Source of the DNA: Rattus norvegicus
Taxonomy: Eukaryota; Chordata; Mammalia; Rodentia; Muridae
Assembly: GCF_036323735.1 (NCBI RefSeq)
Contig: NC_086028.1
Span: forward strand, 21,747,501-21,811,500
Length of the DNA stretch: 64,000 bases
Direction of reading: 5' to 3'
In this document: one piece after another, positions 12,235-27,014 of the stretch
Layout: each line of letters begins with the position of its first letter
Numbering within the stretch: position 1 is the stretch's first letter
Made by a program: the position numbers and the translations under genes
Notes under the pieces: generated by a model
What the model was told of the DNA's origin: nothing
Databases searched by the model: none
What the model saw: only the letters and a program-made list of their open reading frames with translations

Positions 12235-14146
12235 TAGTTACCCTATTAGTCCCCAAGTGGGATATCCTGCTGGTAAAACAATGTTCTAATCAAGCAGGAA
12301 GACACTAGGCACTAGGTTGTGGGGTTGTGGGGTTGTGGGGTTTGCTCCTGATCAAGATTCTGGTGAACTGTGTTGCCCCACAAATATCCACCAATATCAG
12401 ATTTGACCAAATAGTTAATCAGCTCTAAAGTGGATGTATAAGTGCCATCGTAGGCATATAAATCACATCAGGCCTGAAGAATAGACTACTGCATAAAATT
12501 TTATTTCAGCTGATTCGGGATCATGGTATTCCATAAAAGCTTCTCTTTTCTGCGTCGTAATTCCAGCCTTTTCACTACAGCCAATATGAAAATGAGCAAA
12601 GGACTGCCTCTGTTGTCGTAAAATCTAAGAAGGGTTCTCTGGAGCAAAGTTTAAATATCACATTCGAAGATCTGCCTCTGAAGAGGCACAAACTCAGTCC
12701 TGTCCACCCGACAAACGAGGGTTGCTGTGATCGAAGAGCAGTGCATGCATGTACAGAACGGTCAGAATAAAAAGCCATTTTCATGCAATGAAAATACATT
12801 GATGGTGGCTTTGGAAAGATCTAGCAAATGCTTCATTTTGATATGAAATTTTACATTGTCTCACTACTTATTTATTTGTTTATTATATTTTCAATTTTGC
12901 CTTACCAAAGGGGAGCATCGGTGGGGGATAAAATTTTGAGATTATCATTGATTTGAAACCAGGACTTCTTTTTCTGGGTGATACCTACTTCCTCCTGTGA
13001 TGTCTGCCTTCACTACACCGTGCAACTTGGACAAAAGTAGAAGACACTTTTGAGTGCCACTTTTTTTGAGTGGGAGCAGCATTTGAAGCCTCCCTACATA
13101 CCATCTATAAAGACTGCTTAGATGTAAACCATCACTGAAAAATCTGTAATCTAAACTAGAATCTGGGTGCAGCAGAAGATGTATGTTCCTATAATAGCAA
13201 CTTAAGTATACTTTGAAAAAAATTATTTTCCATCGACGTATTTATTCCCAGCCAGTATATTTATAAATGAACACATTCATAGATGTTCAGTAACAAAAAT
13301 AAATTTAGTTATCAGAGAACATTTGTCCTCTGAAAGACTTTTTATGGAAGAAGATAACCATGCCTATTATTACTCTAATAGATGGGGAACAGGAAAGGAC
13401 AGAATGCAGTGACTTGTCACATCGTGTATGCCGAGCTACATGTAGAGTTCTACCTGCATTAATTCAACTTACTCTGTTTTGTTAGGGGTTTTGGAGGCTG
13501 TCAGATATGAGGTTGGATATGATCATGATCTATCCTTCCAAACCCAAAAGAACTTAAAATGGTGTGGGTGTGCTATTGTGACACACGGAGAGAGAATGGT
13601 CTCTAGACACCGCAAAGGTCTGCAGTAGAGAAATGAGGCCTAACAGTGAAACACCAGAGTCACTGGAGACCCTCAAAAGTCCAGTGGATCATGAAAAGGG
13701 AAGAGTGCTGGCTAGTGCCAGATTTATTTTGTCTTTCAGGGTAAATGAACCATCTCAACGTCTTAAGAGTAGAGAAGGTAGCCATATTGGGAGGGTCTCA
13801 CCAGAAATCAGTCACCGTTAGACCTTTTTTAAGAGGGTCACATTTAGGCCCATGTCATGAAGAACTAGAGTGGTGATTTAGCCACTCATGGATTTACGAT
13901 TGAAGCAGTTACTTTTAAATCCCAACTCTGCCATCCAGCACTTTTGGGATTGTGGGGGGGATTCCCTACCCACAGCGAGTCCCATGTATCAGATAAGCAG
14001 CACGCTATTTATAGCACTCTGAAGCAAGAGTGACATCATCAGATTGGAGGTGGGGGACACACTCAAGTCGAACCGGGGGCTCAGTTTTTTCTTACATCAG
14101 TCCTGATGTCATTGGACAGCATGGAGGATAAAAGACCATGAGGGGG
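12235..14146. other. Unique non-coding DNA
   Basis: It contains the small GGTTGTGG tandem at 12315-12340. No transposon recognised. Frames are 74 codons or fewer. Confidence 0.45.
12315..12340. repeat. Short tandem repeat, 8-bp unit
   Basis: Three copies of GGTTGTGG plus a partial one. They provide several G runs on the plus strand and so modest quadruplex potential. Confidence 0.85.
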
Positions 14147-14173
14147 GGAGAGAGAGAGCGAGAGAGAGAGAGC

Positions 14174-14222
<49 letters not shown>
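14147..14222. repeat. (GA)n microsatellite
   Basis: A purine-only GA array broken by GCGA near 14159 and GCTA near 14172, then about 24 uninterrupted units. Such tracts can adopt triplex structure. Confidence 0.95.
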
Positions 14223-14225
<3 letters not shown>

Positions 14226-17200
14226 TGAAGGGAGAGAGGACTGTTTTATTGAATTTTTATGATGAGTAAAACAAGTTCTGTGTACTTGGAATTACCTACC
14301 ACTCACAATTTCAGCAACCCAGCTCCATGAAAAGAGCCTTACGAGGTGCTTGACTGGTTAGTTTCATGAGGAAAGAGCCATCTGGCGGCTTAGCATCAGC
14401 ATGCAGAGAACCTGAGATTATTATGTCACAGCCTATACACTTGGCATCACAGACCCCTCCAACAATGTCACATTATCCACATCTGAGTGACAGAGGCTGT
14501 TTCAGGGGAGGGCGGGGCAGAGGGGTTAAGTCTCTTCCCATGATAATCATATCACCATGGCATGAATAACTCGAGAAAGTTTATCGGGAATGTTATGGAT
14601 CATAAATTAGATCCAACCGTATATAGTATACATACTGATTACCTAAGTTGTATCTGAACAGTTCACACATTTCTGGTAAAGGCACGGCTATGCACCTTTT
14701 CTCTGAGAAATTCCTCCCACAAAAATGAGCCTCTTGTTCATACTGATAGAAGGTATCTGAAAGCTGAAACAAGACCCTACATTTTCCACAATGGTCACTG
14801 GCAACTGTCTCCAGGTAGTGAAGGGCCAGTGTTGGGCGTCTATCTGGTCCCTACAGAGCAGACTCAGAAATGTTCCGGTCAATTCACCCAAAGGAACCCA
14901 CTTGCGACTCTTTACTCTTCTTTATGTTGTTAATATTAAGAATGGGTGTAATTCAGGGGCTTCCATAAGTAATGTTGGATAACAAGGAACATAAAACACA
15001 TGCCTAAAATGGTCCTCATGATTCTGCCTCACATCAGCAATTCATCATTAAGGGATTTTGCGTTTTCCCCCCTTCCTGCTATAAAAACTGTGTACCTAGA
15101 CAGATGATCAGATTATAGCAGATGTTAACTTTTTTATGACTCGCGTGTAGAAAAGAGAATTCATACTCGTTGAAGACTTGCTAGTGAGTAAGTGCTAGGC
15201 GGAAGGTGGCATCAGGGTTTAATTCATTAACATTGCATACTCCCTTTATGGGAAGGGAATCAAAGTAAAGAAAACAGTGTTCATTCTCTAAGGTACTTTC
15301 TCTTTAGCTCCAGATTGAAACTTCCCCTATCTCTGATGAGAAGCAAGCCTTTCGAGAAAGAACATTTCTCTGAGTCAGAAGTTGAGTCAGCTGCGTGAGA
15401 TAAACATGAGGAAGGACCGGTGCGCGCCATTTTGGGTTGCATTAGCCTCTCCTGAAAGTCGCGCCCTCCCCTTGCTACAGAGCTGTTTTTGTTGGTGTTT
15501 TTTTTTTCCCCTCCTAACCCTAACATCAAGTTTCAGGGAGATTCAAACTCCAGGATCCTGTTCTTACCATCAGAGTAAAACGTTCTGGATTCACACTTGG
15601 TTTGCTCCTATGAAATGAAGCTCTTTGATTTTCTAATAACCGAGAAAGGGACAAAACAGCTGGCGCTCCTGTGATGTGTAAATAAAGCGAGTGTGGCATG
15701 CATCAAATGAAATGTCCCTTGCGATTCAAAAAAATACCAACCTAAACATGATGGCAGGGAGGAGTTCACATCGGGAGGTCGAGGAAGTTACTCGAGGTGA
15801 TAGCACTGATCAAATGTGGTCTACCGTGCAACTCCGGACGTTCTGCCATTTGACGATATTGTGACATTAGACTAATTTCTCTTCATTTTGTGCCCATCTT
15901 CCGTGGGGGAGATAAAAATAATCACAACAGTGGTGCAAGGGTGACATGGTATGGGAGACTCCTATGAAAAGGGGTCAGAATGGTGCTTGATCATGTTAGT
16001 TCATGTTAGTTACTGTAGCAATGTACACATGGATACGATTATGATCTGTCATAGGAATACTGAGAGAGGGTTAATATTCGATTCCTGTGTCCTAACACCC
16101 ATGGTCTATTGGTGCTGATCTAGAAAAAAGTGCATTCTTACGTATGTTCTTTTGCACATAAAGTGCTACCTTATGTTCCTGATAAAGGAAAGAAAACATC
16201 AAATATCCTCTCCATTGATACAGGTAAAGAGTGATCTGCTCTGCATTGGGTGAAGGAGCCTTCCTAGGGCCCACTGTATTCACCATCTGACTTCTGCACC
16301 CTATAATGTCAATCCCTGTACGGGGGAAGTTGATGTGTTTATGATTGTCTGTACATGCAAAATTGGCCTGTTAATTGTCTTTGAATGTCATTGCGCCTGT
16401 CTCTGGAGAACCCACTGTTTTTTGAATTTATCTAACTTGTTCCTGTCTCTTTCTTACAACAATTATGCTTCTCTCAAGCCATTAATCTCTCACATCTGGT
16501 AAGCTTCAGTTAGTCTCAAGAATGCTACCAAACCCTACAGTATGGATAGTCAGAATCTGAAATTACCTGGAGTAAAAATTTCTGTGAGCTGAACAGATAA
16601 AACAGCTGGTAACACGGTAGAATCACACTACTAGACAAAGATTAACTTCTTCATTAGAGTAGTAATGTGTTCACTCCTGCTTTTCATCGTCCATTCGTTC
16701 CTGTGACGTAGTGTCAGGGCTCTGATGTATCTCTGAGATATAATTAAGGCAATCACACACAAATACCCCTCCCCTTAAGTTGTATGACTTTGAATACAAT
16801 CTTGATGGTTGCCCATCTAAGTATGGTAATGAGAAAACAGAGCTCAGGACTACGTCTCCTGTAAACATTAAGTAAAATACCTAAACCACCTACAAAAGGC
16901 TACTTGCCGAAAGGTAACCTCAGCACCTTTAATGGATAAAGCAACTGCAGTTCATTTCAGAAGTGTTAAGTGCATAAGTTACATAATCTATAATTGATGG
17001 ATTTGAAAGCTGAATGGTCTCAAAAATAAAAGGATTTCTCTAAAACCCTAGCCCAAGGCAAAAGGCGTAGACACTTACGCGCTTGGAAGTCTGTAGAATA
17101 TTTTAAAGCACATTTATTCAGTGGTGTTGGGAAACTGACTTTGTCTTTGTTGGTGTTTTACAGAGGCATTTATTTTTAGTTATACAGCTGAAACTCTCCA

Positions 17201-17969
17201 GTCCAATGAACTGTGGCTGTCTGTGGTGTATTCAGGAAGAGAGTGGGGGAAAAAAAGAAAAAGAGAAAAAAAACATGCTTTGCCATTAGTTCTAAAAATA
17301 TCACTGACATGTCAGGGTCATCATCTCTGTGTTAAGGACTGGAGTGAGTTAGAGATCCGAGCTCATGTCTCTCACACTCAGCACCTTCAGTGCAAAAGGA
17401 AATTCTAAAAGACCTTTAATGTTTTTTAAATTAAGTACACATTCCAATTCAAAATCTAAAACCAAGCATACTTATAAGGAAGTTATTGCTGAAAAAAAAT
17501 GGTGGGCGATGGCTTAGATTTCAACTATTCTTGGGAAATGAAACTGGTATTATAAAAATCTATGGTGGATTGCACAATGCTATATATTGCAGATAGAGGG
17601 TTAATATGTTATGGAGCCATACCATTCACACAAGAAATACTCAATACTCAATATGTATCTCTTGGAGAGCCACAGTGCTGGTAATCCATGCTAAATTTGA
17701 CTCTAGAGTCTTCAACACGGGATGAAGTTTCTTTAGTATCTGCAATTTTGACAGGACAGCATCTATATCCGTAGCTTCTTTCATTTGAAATATTTACACA
17801 AAAAGTGGGAGAGAGCAACGTACTCCCTCTTCTGTTTTTCTTGTTTACTGATATGACAGAAACCCAAGGTGTTTGCATTTAGTCACGTTTGTTTGTGCAC
17901 ACAGGAAAACACAGAGTGCTCTGGGGTCCTAGCCGTTTATGAAATATCAACAATCACATACTAGCACCA
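14223..17969. other. Long unique non-coding stretch
   Basis: About 3.7 kb with no transposon I can name. Imperfect direct copies of CATGTTAGTT lie at about 15994-16013. Frames are 82 codons or fewer. It could hold regulatory sequence, but nothing in it is decisive. Confidence 0.4.
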
Positions 17970-18285
17970 ATAGTATAAACCTTGAAGATATTATGCTTTG
18001 TGATATAAGAGAGACATAGAGGTGTAGAGATATGTGACTCATACATGATATTTGAAATACCTAGAACAGTAAAAATTACAAAAGAGAGAGTGCAGAAGGA
18101 ACGGCGACTGAGGTCATGGGTAGGGAGCTAGGCTCAAAGTGTTCAGGGCATCAGTGCTCCAAGACAAAAAGTTCTAGAGAGGGAGGATGTTCATGTTAAT
18201 ACAGTAAACATGTAACCAGCCCTGAATGATACATTTCATAAGGTAGTTGGAATAGTAAAGTTCATATATATTTTATTCAAATATG
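17970..18285 (+). mobile_element. Ancient mammalian L1 (L1M) 3' end
   Basis: The order of motifs follows the 3' end of old mammalian L1M elements: ACCTTGAAGATATTATGCTT followed by a TGATATAAGAGAGACA block, a block around GATATTTGAAATACCTAGAA, AAAAAGTTCTAGAGAGG, and a diverged end in TTCATATATATTTTATTC. The copy predates the rodent radiation and is heavily mutated. Confidence 0.75.
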
Positions 18286-18339
18286 AATATACTGGTATTT
18301 TTAATGTAAAGGGCATTTCATAGGTTATAGAAGATTCTT

Positions 18340-18530
18340 GAAATAGAATGCTTGCCTTTGAATCCTGGCTCAAACTATCACCCACAATAGGCTACTTGCC
18401 CAGGACTAAGGTACCTAAGTACTAAGTTACCTGCCACTGTCCTTTCCTCTTTACCTTAAGGTTCCTAGCATTTGCTTCATGGAGTTACTACAAGAACGAA
18501 ACGGCTGAGTGCACAACGGGAAGGCAACTG
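18340..18530 (+). mobile_element. Possible MIR relic
   Basis: TTTGAATCCTGGCTC followed by a TACTTGCCC-like piece and a Leu-tRNA-SINE-like spacing suggests an old MIR. The match decays after about 18430. Confidence 0.4.
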
Positions 18531-18828
18531 GTTTGTAACAACCAGAGTATGTTGCTTTTACTGTTATTATAATTACAAGTTCTCCACTTTACTACAGATA
18601 TAACCGTGCTGAGAAATCTCCAATTATACATGTCAGCTTTATCAGTTTAGATGAGGTGGAGAGATCCTTTCACTTGACAGTTTTGAAAACATTCACGGTC
18701 GTGACCAAAATACTAGATGCTCTCACAGTAAACGAGGAAAAAAGTATGGTGTATCATTTTCGCTTTTTACTGAGATAAACAACATTTTAAAAAATAATTG
18801 AAGAGGCTGGAAATGTCAAAGATCACAA

Positions 18829-18905
18829 CAAGGGACCTTTGAGACTTGAACTTACAACGTTGGTAAGGCAAACGCCATCAGTAAAATGCTATGTGAGCTA
18901 CAAAG
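18829..18905 (-). mobile_element. tRNA-like block (SINE or tRNA-derived relic)
   Basis: On the minus strand TAGCTCACATAGCATTT resembles a Pol III A box with D-arm, and GTAAGTTCAAGTCTC about 45 nt downstream resembles a B box with T-arm (GTTCAAGTC). The spacing suits a tRNA-derived unit. Acceptor-stem pairing is not evident, so it is probably not a functional tRNA. The source family is unknown to me. Confidence 0.4.
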
Positions 18906-18918
18906 ATATAAAGGTGCA

Positions 18919-18962
18919 AAAATAAATAATAAGTAAGTAAATAAATAAATAAATAAATAAAT
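18919..18962. repeat. (AAAT)n/(AAGT)n microsatellite
   Basis: AATAAATAATAAGTAAGTAA followed by seven or so AAAT units, adjoining a T run. Confidence 0.93.
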
Positions 18963-21140
18963 CTTTTTTTTTCAGTGATGGTGTTTGAAAATGCCTGCTG
19001 CTCTAGGCATATATATGTCTTGTAAATATTTTGCCTATATTTCTCGAGAAGTGGCAACTTTTGCATTGGGCTAGGGTCTACAAAAGCTTTAGAACAAATG
19101 CTTATTTACTTAACAGAAAGAGAAGGAGGACTTGGCACATATTTCTTGCTATATTTGGTGTGAAGTAGGTTGTTTTCCAAGTTGCTGCAGACTGGGCTCT
19201 TTTCAATAGCACCCAACCATTTTTGTACAAGTCAAGGGGAGGCACAAAACAGCCTTCAAGCACAGGAGGCTAATAAACGCGAATTATGTAAATCTTACCA
19301 GCCTTCACCTATGTATCACGGCTTTATACCGTTTAGAGGGATCTGCATGCTGCTACCTGAATCACTTGCTAAAGGTTCCAAGGCTCTCAATTTCCTTTGA
19401 AGTGAAGGTGATATCAAAGAGGACGGAAGAGAGCCTTTCAAGATGGCTGGGAGGCTGAGGAGAGAAGAAGTCATCAAAATAAGTTTTACATTTTCGCCTA
19501 CGGTAAGGAAGGCCTTTGAGAAGCAGCCACCTGCTTTAAACTCTAACTAGAAATGACAGAGAGGACTAAGGAGCGCTCCTTCTGGTGCCTTGCTGTGGTG
19601 ACATGGCTTTCCCTGGGAGCAGCCTGAGTTCAACGCCACAGTGTCCCTTCGGAAACACAGCGTGACTTATGAATGTGGATATTCCAGGACTGGAGAACAC
19701 GTACCTTTAATACTATCTGCAAGAACCCGATGAACAGATGGCAGCTTACCACAAATAATTATACGAAATGAAAATTAGACGGATGAAACCTAAAATGCGA
19801 TGCTTTTTATATTAAGTCAAAATCAGAAATAGATAAGCTCATTTATGTAACTAATAAGTTGAAAGCAGAACATCCATCTTGTGTGGAAAGAAATACTCTG
19901 AAATGGAAATTAATATCCCAGTGTACAAACTCTTTGAAGCACAGTTGCCTCTATCTAGCCTACATTTGCTCTGAAATGGATGTTTTACTAACTTGCGCCA
20001 GTGAAAACTTCTGAAATCAAGGCAGGGGAGTCAGGAGGCATGGGCACGTCCTTGTGTGTATCCACAGCGATAAGAAATGGATTTAATGAAAATCATAGGC
20101 AGGGAAATAATTGAGGTTGGGCTTAAGTTCATTTCCATCAGCACTTATTAGGCACCAGCTGCGTACAAATTTTTGTTACGGAATGAAAAGAGAAAGGTCG
20201 GTGTCTAATTGCAGGATTATGTTAAATGACTTAAAGAATTAAATCTTCTGCACTCCCCAGAATGTTCACTACCATTTGGAGTCCCGGTCTGATTAAAATG
20301 TAAACCAGCATCAGGCCCATGGTCACCTCTTCCAAATTCACATCCTATTCCAAATAGCCAACTGCGATGCTGGATTTGCCAACACAGAGAGAACACTTAC
20401 GCCTCTTCGTAACAGAAATTGGGGGAGCATCTCCTCAAGAGGTTAGCGCTCCCACAAAATTTAGGATACAATAGTACAACTCAAAGTAACTCATGAGAAA
20501 AATGAATGGAGTCCGTTGAAGTTCATTGAGAATTCATGATTCATTGCTCTTTCCCACCTCTAAAGGACAATAAATTGGTGCCCTTTTATTATTTTCCTAC
20601 CAGAGACTTTCTGGATTATTTCAGGAGAATCTATGAAGTTGATTCGCAATAAGTGTCTGTTGGAGGTCAAGGTGCGGCTAAGAGCAGCCGGGTATCTTTA
20701 CAGAAAATGTCAGGGCTGTTGCATACCAACAAGCTTGCAAACTATCATCACCCTCCAACGGTCTCTTGGGTCAATGACAACTTAAAAGCTATATAAACCC
20801 AGAGAGATTTGGGGGAAGCAGAGGACGGCCTCTAACAGCAGAAGTCATGCGAACGTGAATTATGAAAGATAACTGGGACAGCAGATCCAGTTAACTTCTT
20901 TATCAACTAAAATTAATGTACTGACAAATTAAAAGCAACAGCGAATTACATGCATTCTCTGTATCTGGCACAGACATCACTTGGAAAAAAAATAAAAGGA
21001 AGATGTATAATGAAATGTTTTAATGTAATGTTCCCAAGAGGTACATATGAAAAATATACACATCATCAGCACCCAGGGGCCAAGAGAGGCCTGTGACACT
21101 TAGAAATGAAGCATTTCAAAACACAGACCTTTTCAGGAAA
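18963..21140. other. Repeat-poor unique stretch
   Basis: About 2.2 kb without a recognised insertion. A TATA-like ATATAAA at 20791-20797 sits in unique sequence. The block 20000-20900 keeps scattered CpGs and may be regulatory. No coding evidence. Confidence 0.45.
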
Positions 21141-21186
21141 TTTTATTTATTTATTTTTATTTTTATTTTTATTTTTATTTTTATTT

Positions 21187-21221
<35 letters not shown>

Positions 21222-21225
21222 TTTT
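21141..21225. repeat. (TTTTA)n/(TTTA)n microsatellite
   Basis: A pentanucleotide TTTTA block followed by about nine TTTA units. It could derive from the A-rich tail of an antisense retroelement that is no longer visible. Confidence 0.95.
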
Positions 21226-23040
<1,815 letters not shown>

Positions 23041-23130
23041 TAGAAATGAAGAAACTGGGCAATGAAAATAGTTCATTTTACCCAAAGGTGCAGGAAGAGT
23101 TAATGACAGAGTCATCCAAACCTTCTTGCC
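23041..23130 (+). mobile_element. Probable MIR core relic
   Basis: AGAAATGAAGAAACTGGGCA, followed by CCCAAAGGTGCAGGAAG and GACAGAGTCATCCAAACC, matches the order of the conserved MIR core (AGATGAGGAAACTGAGGC, GCCCAAGGTCAC, GAGCCAGGATTC). It is highly diverged. Confidence 0.5.
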
Positions 23131-25496
23131 TTTCATGTTGATAATGAGATTCAGGGGTGCTCCGAATGCTATGTTGTATCACCAAGGGGAAAAGATGTGT
23201 CCCCTCTTACCTTTCTCATATGATGGTGAGCTTAACCCATCATCCTTCAGTTAGAAAGGATGGAAGATAAGTGCAAGGTGTATTTTTCTGAGCCAGAAGG
23301 ACTGGGCTATTTCAGGAAAAATAGTGCATTAGAAAGAGTACTTTTGAGGTTCTACATGAACTGGAAACCTTTTTTAAATGCTTTTTTTTTTTAAATCACT
23401 TAAGCTGCTGTTCCCAGCTTTTGTTTTATTCAGATACACAGGAAATAGAGTCCTGTGAAGGTTGCTGCAAAATCCTCTCACATGGCCTCTGCGATGTTCT
23501 CAAATTCTCATCTCTTCCCCTTGTGCTCCCAAGTTCTACCTCAATCTGTGGAAATCCTACAGGATGTCTCCAAAGTCCATCTTCCCATTCAGCAACTCAC
23601 TCTGCTGAGGTCTATTTGTATTTCCATGATGGCCGTCCACTGACAGCAGCAACCTGAACATATTTATCTGAGAACTGGATTTTTAAAAAGCTAGCGAAGA
23701 GGTGTTGGGATCATCCTGCGATGCTGTGGCACACACAGGAAGTCCATTTGAAGCTAGGGGTGGGTTGACCCCCTCCTTTCCAGTTCTGCCACACCCTCAC
23801 TGTACAGCAGGCATTCTGTTGCAGTAGAGAAGCATAGATTTCATGTCCTTCTTAGCCAATGCGTGGCTCTAGCCCCCCTGGAAGGTCTATGGCTTTCCGG
23901 TTTCATTAACACAAGAATAAGTTGGACACTAATTTCCTCATAATTCTGACAATTGTTTGAAGAAACCTAGATTCTCTCTCAGGAGTTTCAAATGGCAGGA
24001 GAGCCATTGTAGAATCTCCCCCCTCAGTACCTTCTAGTCTAAAGCACTTTTGCCCTTCGGCATTTCATGCAAACACTTCAGAAAATTTTAGCAGACTCAA
24101 GCACATAACTAACAGGAGCCCATCCTTCCCATTCAGTCAGATAATAAAAATAAGGCAAAAGATGACTTTATAAGACAAAACAACATCATTAGAGTTTACC
24201 TTCCAAAAAAAAAAAGTACGTAGATAAGGCCTTGCGATCTGCTGTCATTTTTTAAAAGCCACACAAAATCCAAAACTCTTCTCCAAAGGCTTTGAGGAAA
24301 ACTGCATTGACTGTGCCCTCAGTAGCACGAGGGGGTGTGCAACACAGAGCACGCACCTCTGAGACAGAAAATGTCATCTTAGAGGCCCCAGATATGTGTG
24401 AAAACGCCACAGAAAACACAAGACAGGACTGGTACTGGGATCTGAACTAGCCTTTCCAGAATTTCTTATTTAAATCAGGAATCTAATTTCAGTGACCAAC
24501 ACCACGCAGATGGTGCAAACAGTAAGAAGCATAACCTGAAAGCTGGGGACCCAGGCATGGGGACTGCAAAGACAAAGACCCTGTGTAACGCTCCTCTCCT
24601 CACTTTACTGGCGCCACACTGTCTAGTCATATAAAGCTGCAATTGCAACCATGCAGTGTGTGCAGAGGGCTCATTACAGGGTCCTCCTGAGGAATCTTGT
24701 GTCTGAGTCCTATGGGGAGCCTCTGACCATCTTGGGGTCAAGATATTGTCACTTCAATATGAGAAGCGACACATCAGCTTACCTCCTCAGGGAAAACAAA
24801 ACTTGTTTAAATATGGCGTGTGCAGGTAAATACCTCGGCTACCAAGAACATATTTATTTTATTGACACCCTCTATAGAAGAGAAACAACACTTCATAAAA
24901 CCATTCAGTGACTCATTTTAGGATAGAAAAGTAGAAACCTATAACAATGTTTAAGAGTGATTTTTTTTTTACAACAAAGACAGGAGACTGTATAATATTA
25001 AGAACTACCACATTAACAACGGATATTCACACATTAAGGACTCAGAGCAGTGAAATATGATATGATATGAATAGCAACATCCCAGGGGGAAACATCCTTA
25101 GCTTTTGACTATTAAGCCATACCACCTAGGAAGGTATCTGATTTAGCACGGAATCAGAGTTGTGAGTATTAAAATGAGTTAGTGCTAACTGAGGCTAAGG
25201 GTGAAGGTGAGAACATGTACTCTGGTTTGGCCTGAACCTTCCCAAAAAACCAAGGTCAATGGGGGCCCCTTCAGTTTATCTCTTCCTTATATGTCCCCAT
25301 GTGTTGTTTCTTAAGACTACCCAACAGTATCCATGGACCTCCAAATACAGGCACCCACATATGGGAAAGCTAAACAGTATGTTTGCACTTCTAATCTTGC
25401 TTTCTATATTCATCCATCATGAATTCAAAGCATTGTTGCTTAAGCAACAAAGAAAGCGCACAGTGCTTGGAGTCACAGAACCAGGACATTAGGCAA
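23131..25496. other. Unique non-coding DNA
   Basis: No named repeat apart from short homopolymer runs (T10 near 23383, A11 near 24206, T11 near 24960). No coding evidence. Confidence 0.4.
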
Positions 25497-25690
25497 AGCC
25501 CTTGCCCTCATGGAGCCTGCAGTCTTACAGAGGAGAGGACCTTACAGACACAAAAAACAAAGGCAGCACGTTCAGAAAAATCTCAGGAATAAGAAAAATG
25601 TGGTTGCATGTGGTAAGGGCTGTAATGGAAGATGAGAACCCCTGTGGCCTGTCTGTTCAGTGGCTCTCAGAGTGTACTTCAGCAAAATCC
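25497..25690 (+). mobile_element. Possible ancient mammalian repeat fragments
   Basis: CCTTGCCCTCATGGAGCCTG followed by CAGTCTTACAGAGGAGAGGA resembles a motif common in very old mammalian interspersed repeats. AGTGGCTCTCAGAGTGTACT at about 25659-25678 resembles the start of a MER5-type DNA transposon. Both are short and weak. Confidence 0.3.
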
Positions 25691-26974
25691 CAGAAGAGGG
25701 AGAAATCAACTATAAAAGTTCCCAAACTATCATGAACTTGCCTCACTCAGAATTGCTTTTCCCACTCTCCCTCCTTCTTGATCCATCACTCCACCATGTT
25801 CTTCTCTCCGTCCCTCCCCCAACCTTCTTCATTCCCCTCACCCATCCATTCATTCACTTGCCAATTCTGCATGTGGCTAGCATGATATTTGCTCTTATAA
25901 TGACTCTGCTTCTGCCCAGTATGCACTTGAACTCAGAGGATACTAAGCTCCAAAAGTGTAAGACTATATTAAGTCAACCAGTGAGCTTACCAACCTGCCT
26001 GTCTATCTACCTACAGGCTTTGAACGCTCACACAGCAGCTATAACCAGGACCAAGGACAGCTGTCATGACAACCTTGGAGATAACCTTCACTCCTGCTGA
26101 GACATGGTGTCTGCCACCACACCTGGGAGCCTGGGAGCCACCCACCCACCTTCACCTCTTGCTGGCCAAAAATCCTCATTACCATGTTGTCAGCAATCCG
26201 GTCTGTTAACCCCTTGAGTGCCGGGCTATTAGGTAGGATCTGCTCATTAGCACACCAGGGTTTCAATTCGCTGTTGCCAGAATACCAGGCTGCATTTTCT
26301 CCTCCAGTACCACGGCTAAGTACTTTGGGCAAAGAACTGAGCGAAGAGTACACCTCCCTGTGACATTTTGCTTCTCACAGCTAAACTGGCCACACCACGG
26401 TATTGCTCTGTGAAACTGCTTTTGGAATTCGAAATTTTCCACTACCCCGCCCTTTTATAAGAGTCCACCCTGAAAACATAAATGCAACAGTGTGTACGTA
26501 ATTAGGCCCAGATATAATTGCTGTCAAAATAACCAGGTGACACAAGCTCCTTAAGAGCTTCGTGGTCTTGACTTCCCTCAGTATTTTTGCATTGTTCTGT
26601 AATCCTCACAAGAACTTGGCTTAGTAAATCTTCTTCTAACCATCCTTCGGCTGTCATGGAAACTCAGGCCCAAGTTTACCATCACGCGCTGTAAAGCGAT
26701 ATTACTGAAATTAAGGAATTCTAGTTTCTATTTATTTGAGCATGTAAACTTTTCCTGGAATGTTTTTTTTTTCACGAAACCAGTTTCTTTGATAATAAAT
26801 GCTTTTAATTTTCATTCTAACATGGTATATATTGCTCCCTGGTGCTATGTGTTGGCTGACAGCATCAGCGTTTACACATCCCTAATCAAATTTTATCTAA
26901 CAAAAAGCTGAACTAAGCTTATTTGTTTTCCTATTTATAGTGGCACGTGCTTACATAACATATGAGATAGCAAG
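25691..26974. other. Unique non-coding DNA
   Basis: A pyrimidine-rich block lies at about 25757-25850. A 146-codon plus-strand frame (25660-26100) runs through it and is explained by its stop-poor composition. The part at 26600-26690 may be an old MIR. Confidence 0.4.
26600..26690 (+). mobile_element. Possible MIR relic
   Basis: TGTAATCCTCACAAGAACTT, then GGAAACTCAGGCCCAAGTTT, keeps the order of the MIR 3' half (AATCCTCACAACAAC, GAAACTGAGGC). The intervening part is diverged. Confidence 0.4.
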
Positions 26975-26978
26975 ATTT

Positions 26979-27010
<32 letters not shown>

Positions 27011-27014
27011 TTTT
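26975..27014. repeat. (TTTC)n microsatellite
   Basis: About nine uninterrupted TTTC units followed by T and A runs. Confidence 0.96.

Noticed and set aside
14366..14420. Possible B2 SINE head (GAGCCATCTGGCGGC, GAGAACCTGAG)
   Set aside because: Only two short pieces match and in an order that does not extend on either side.
25660..26100. 146-codon frame, plus strand
   Set aside because: It runs through a stop-poor pyrimidine-rich tract and resembles no protein family I know.
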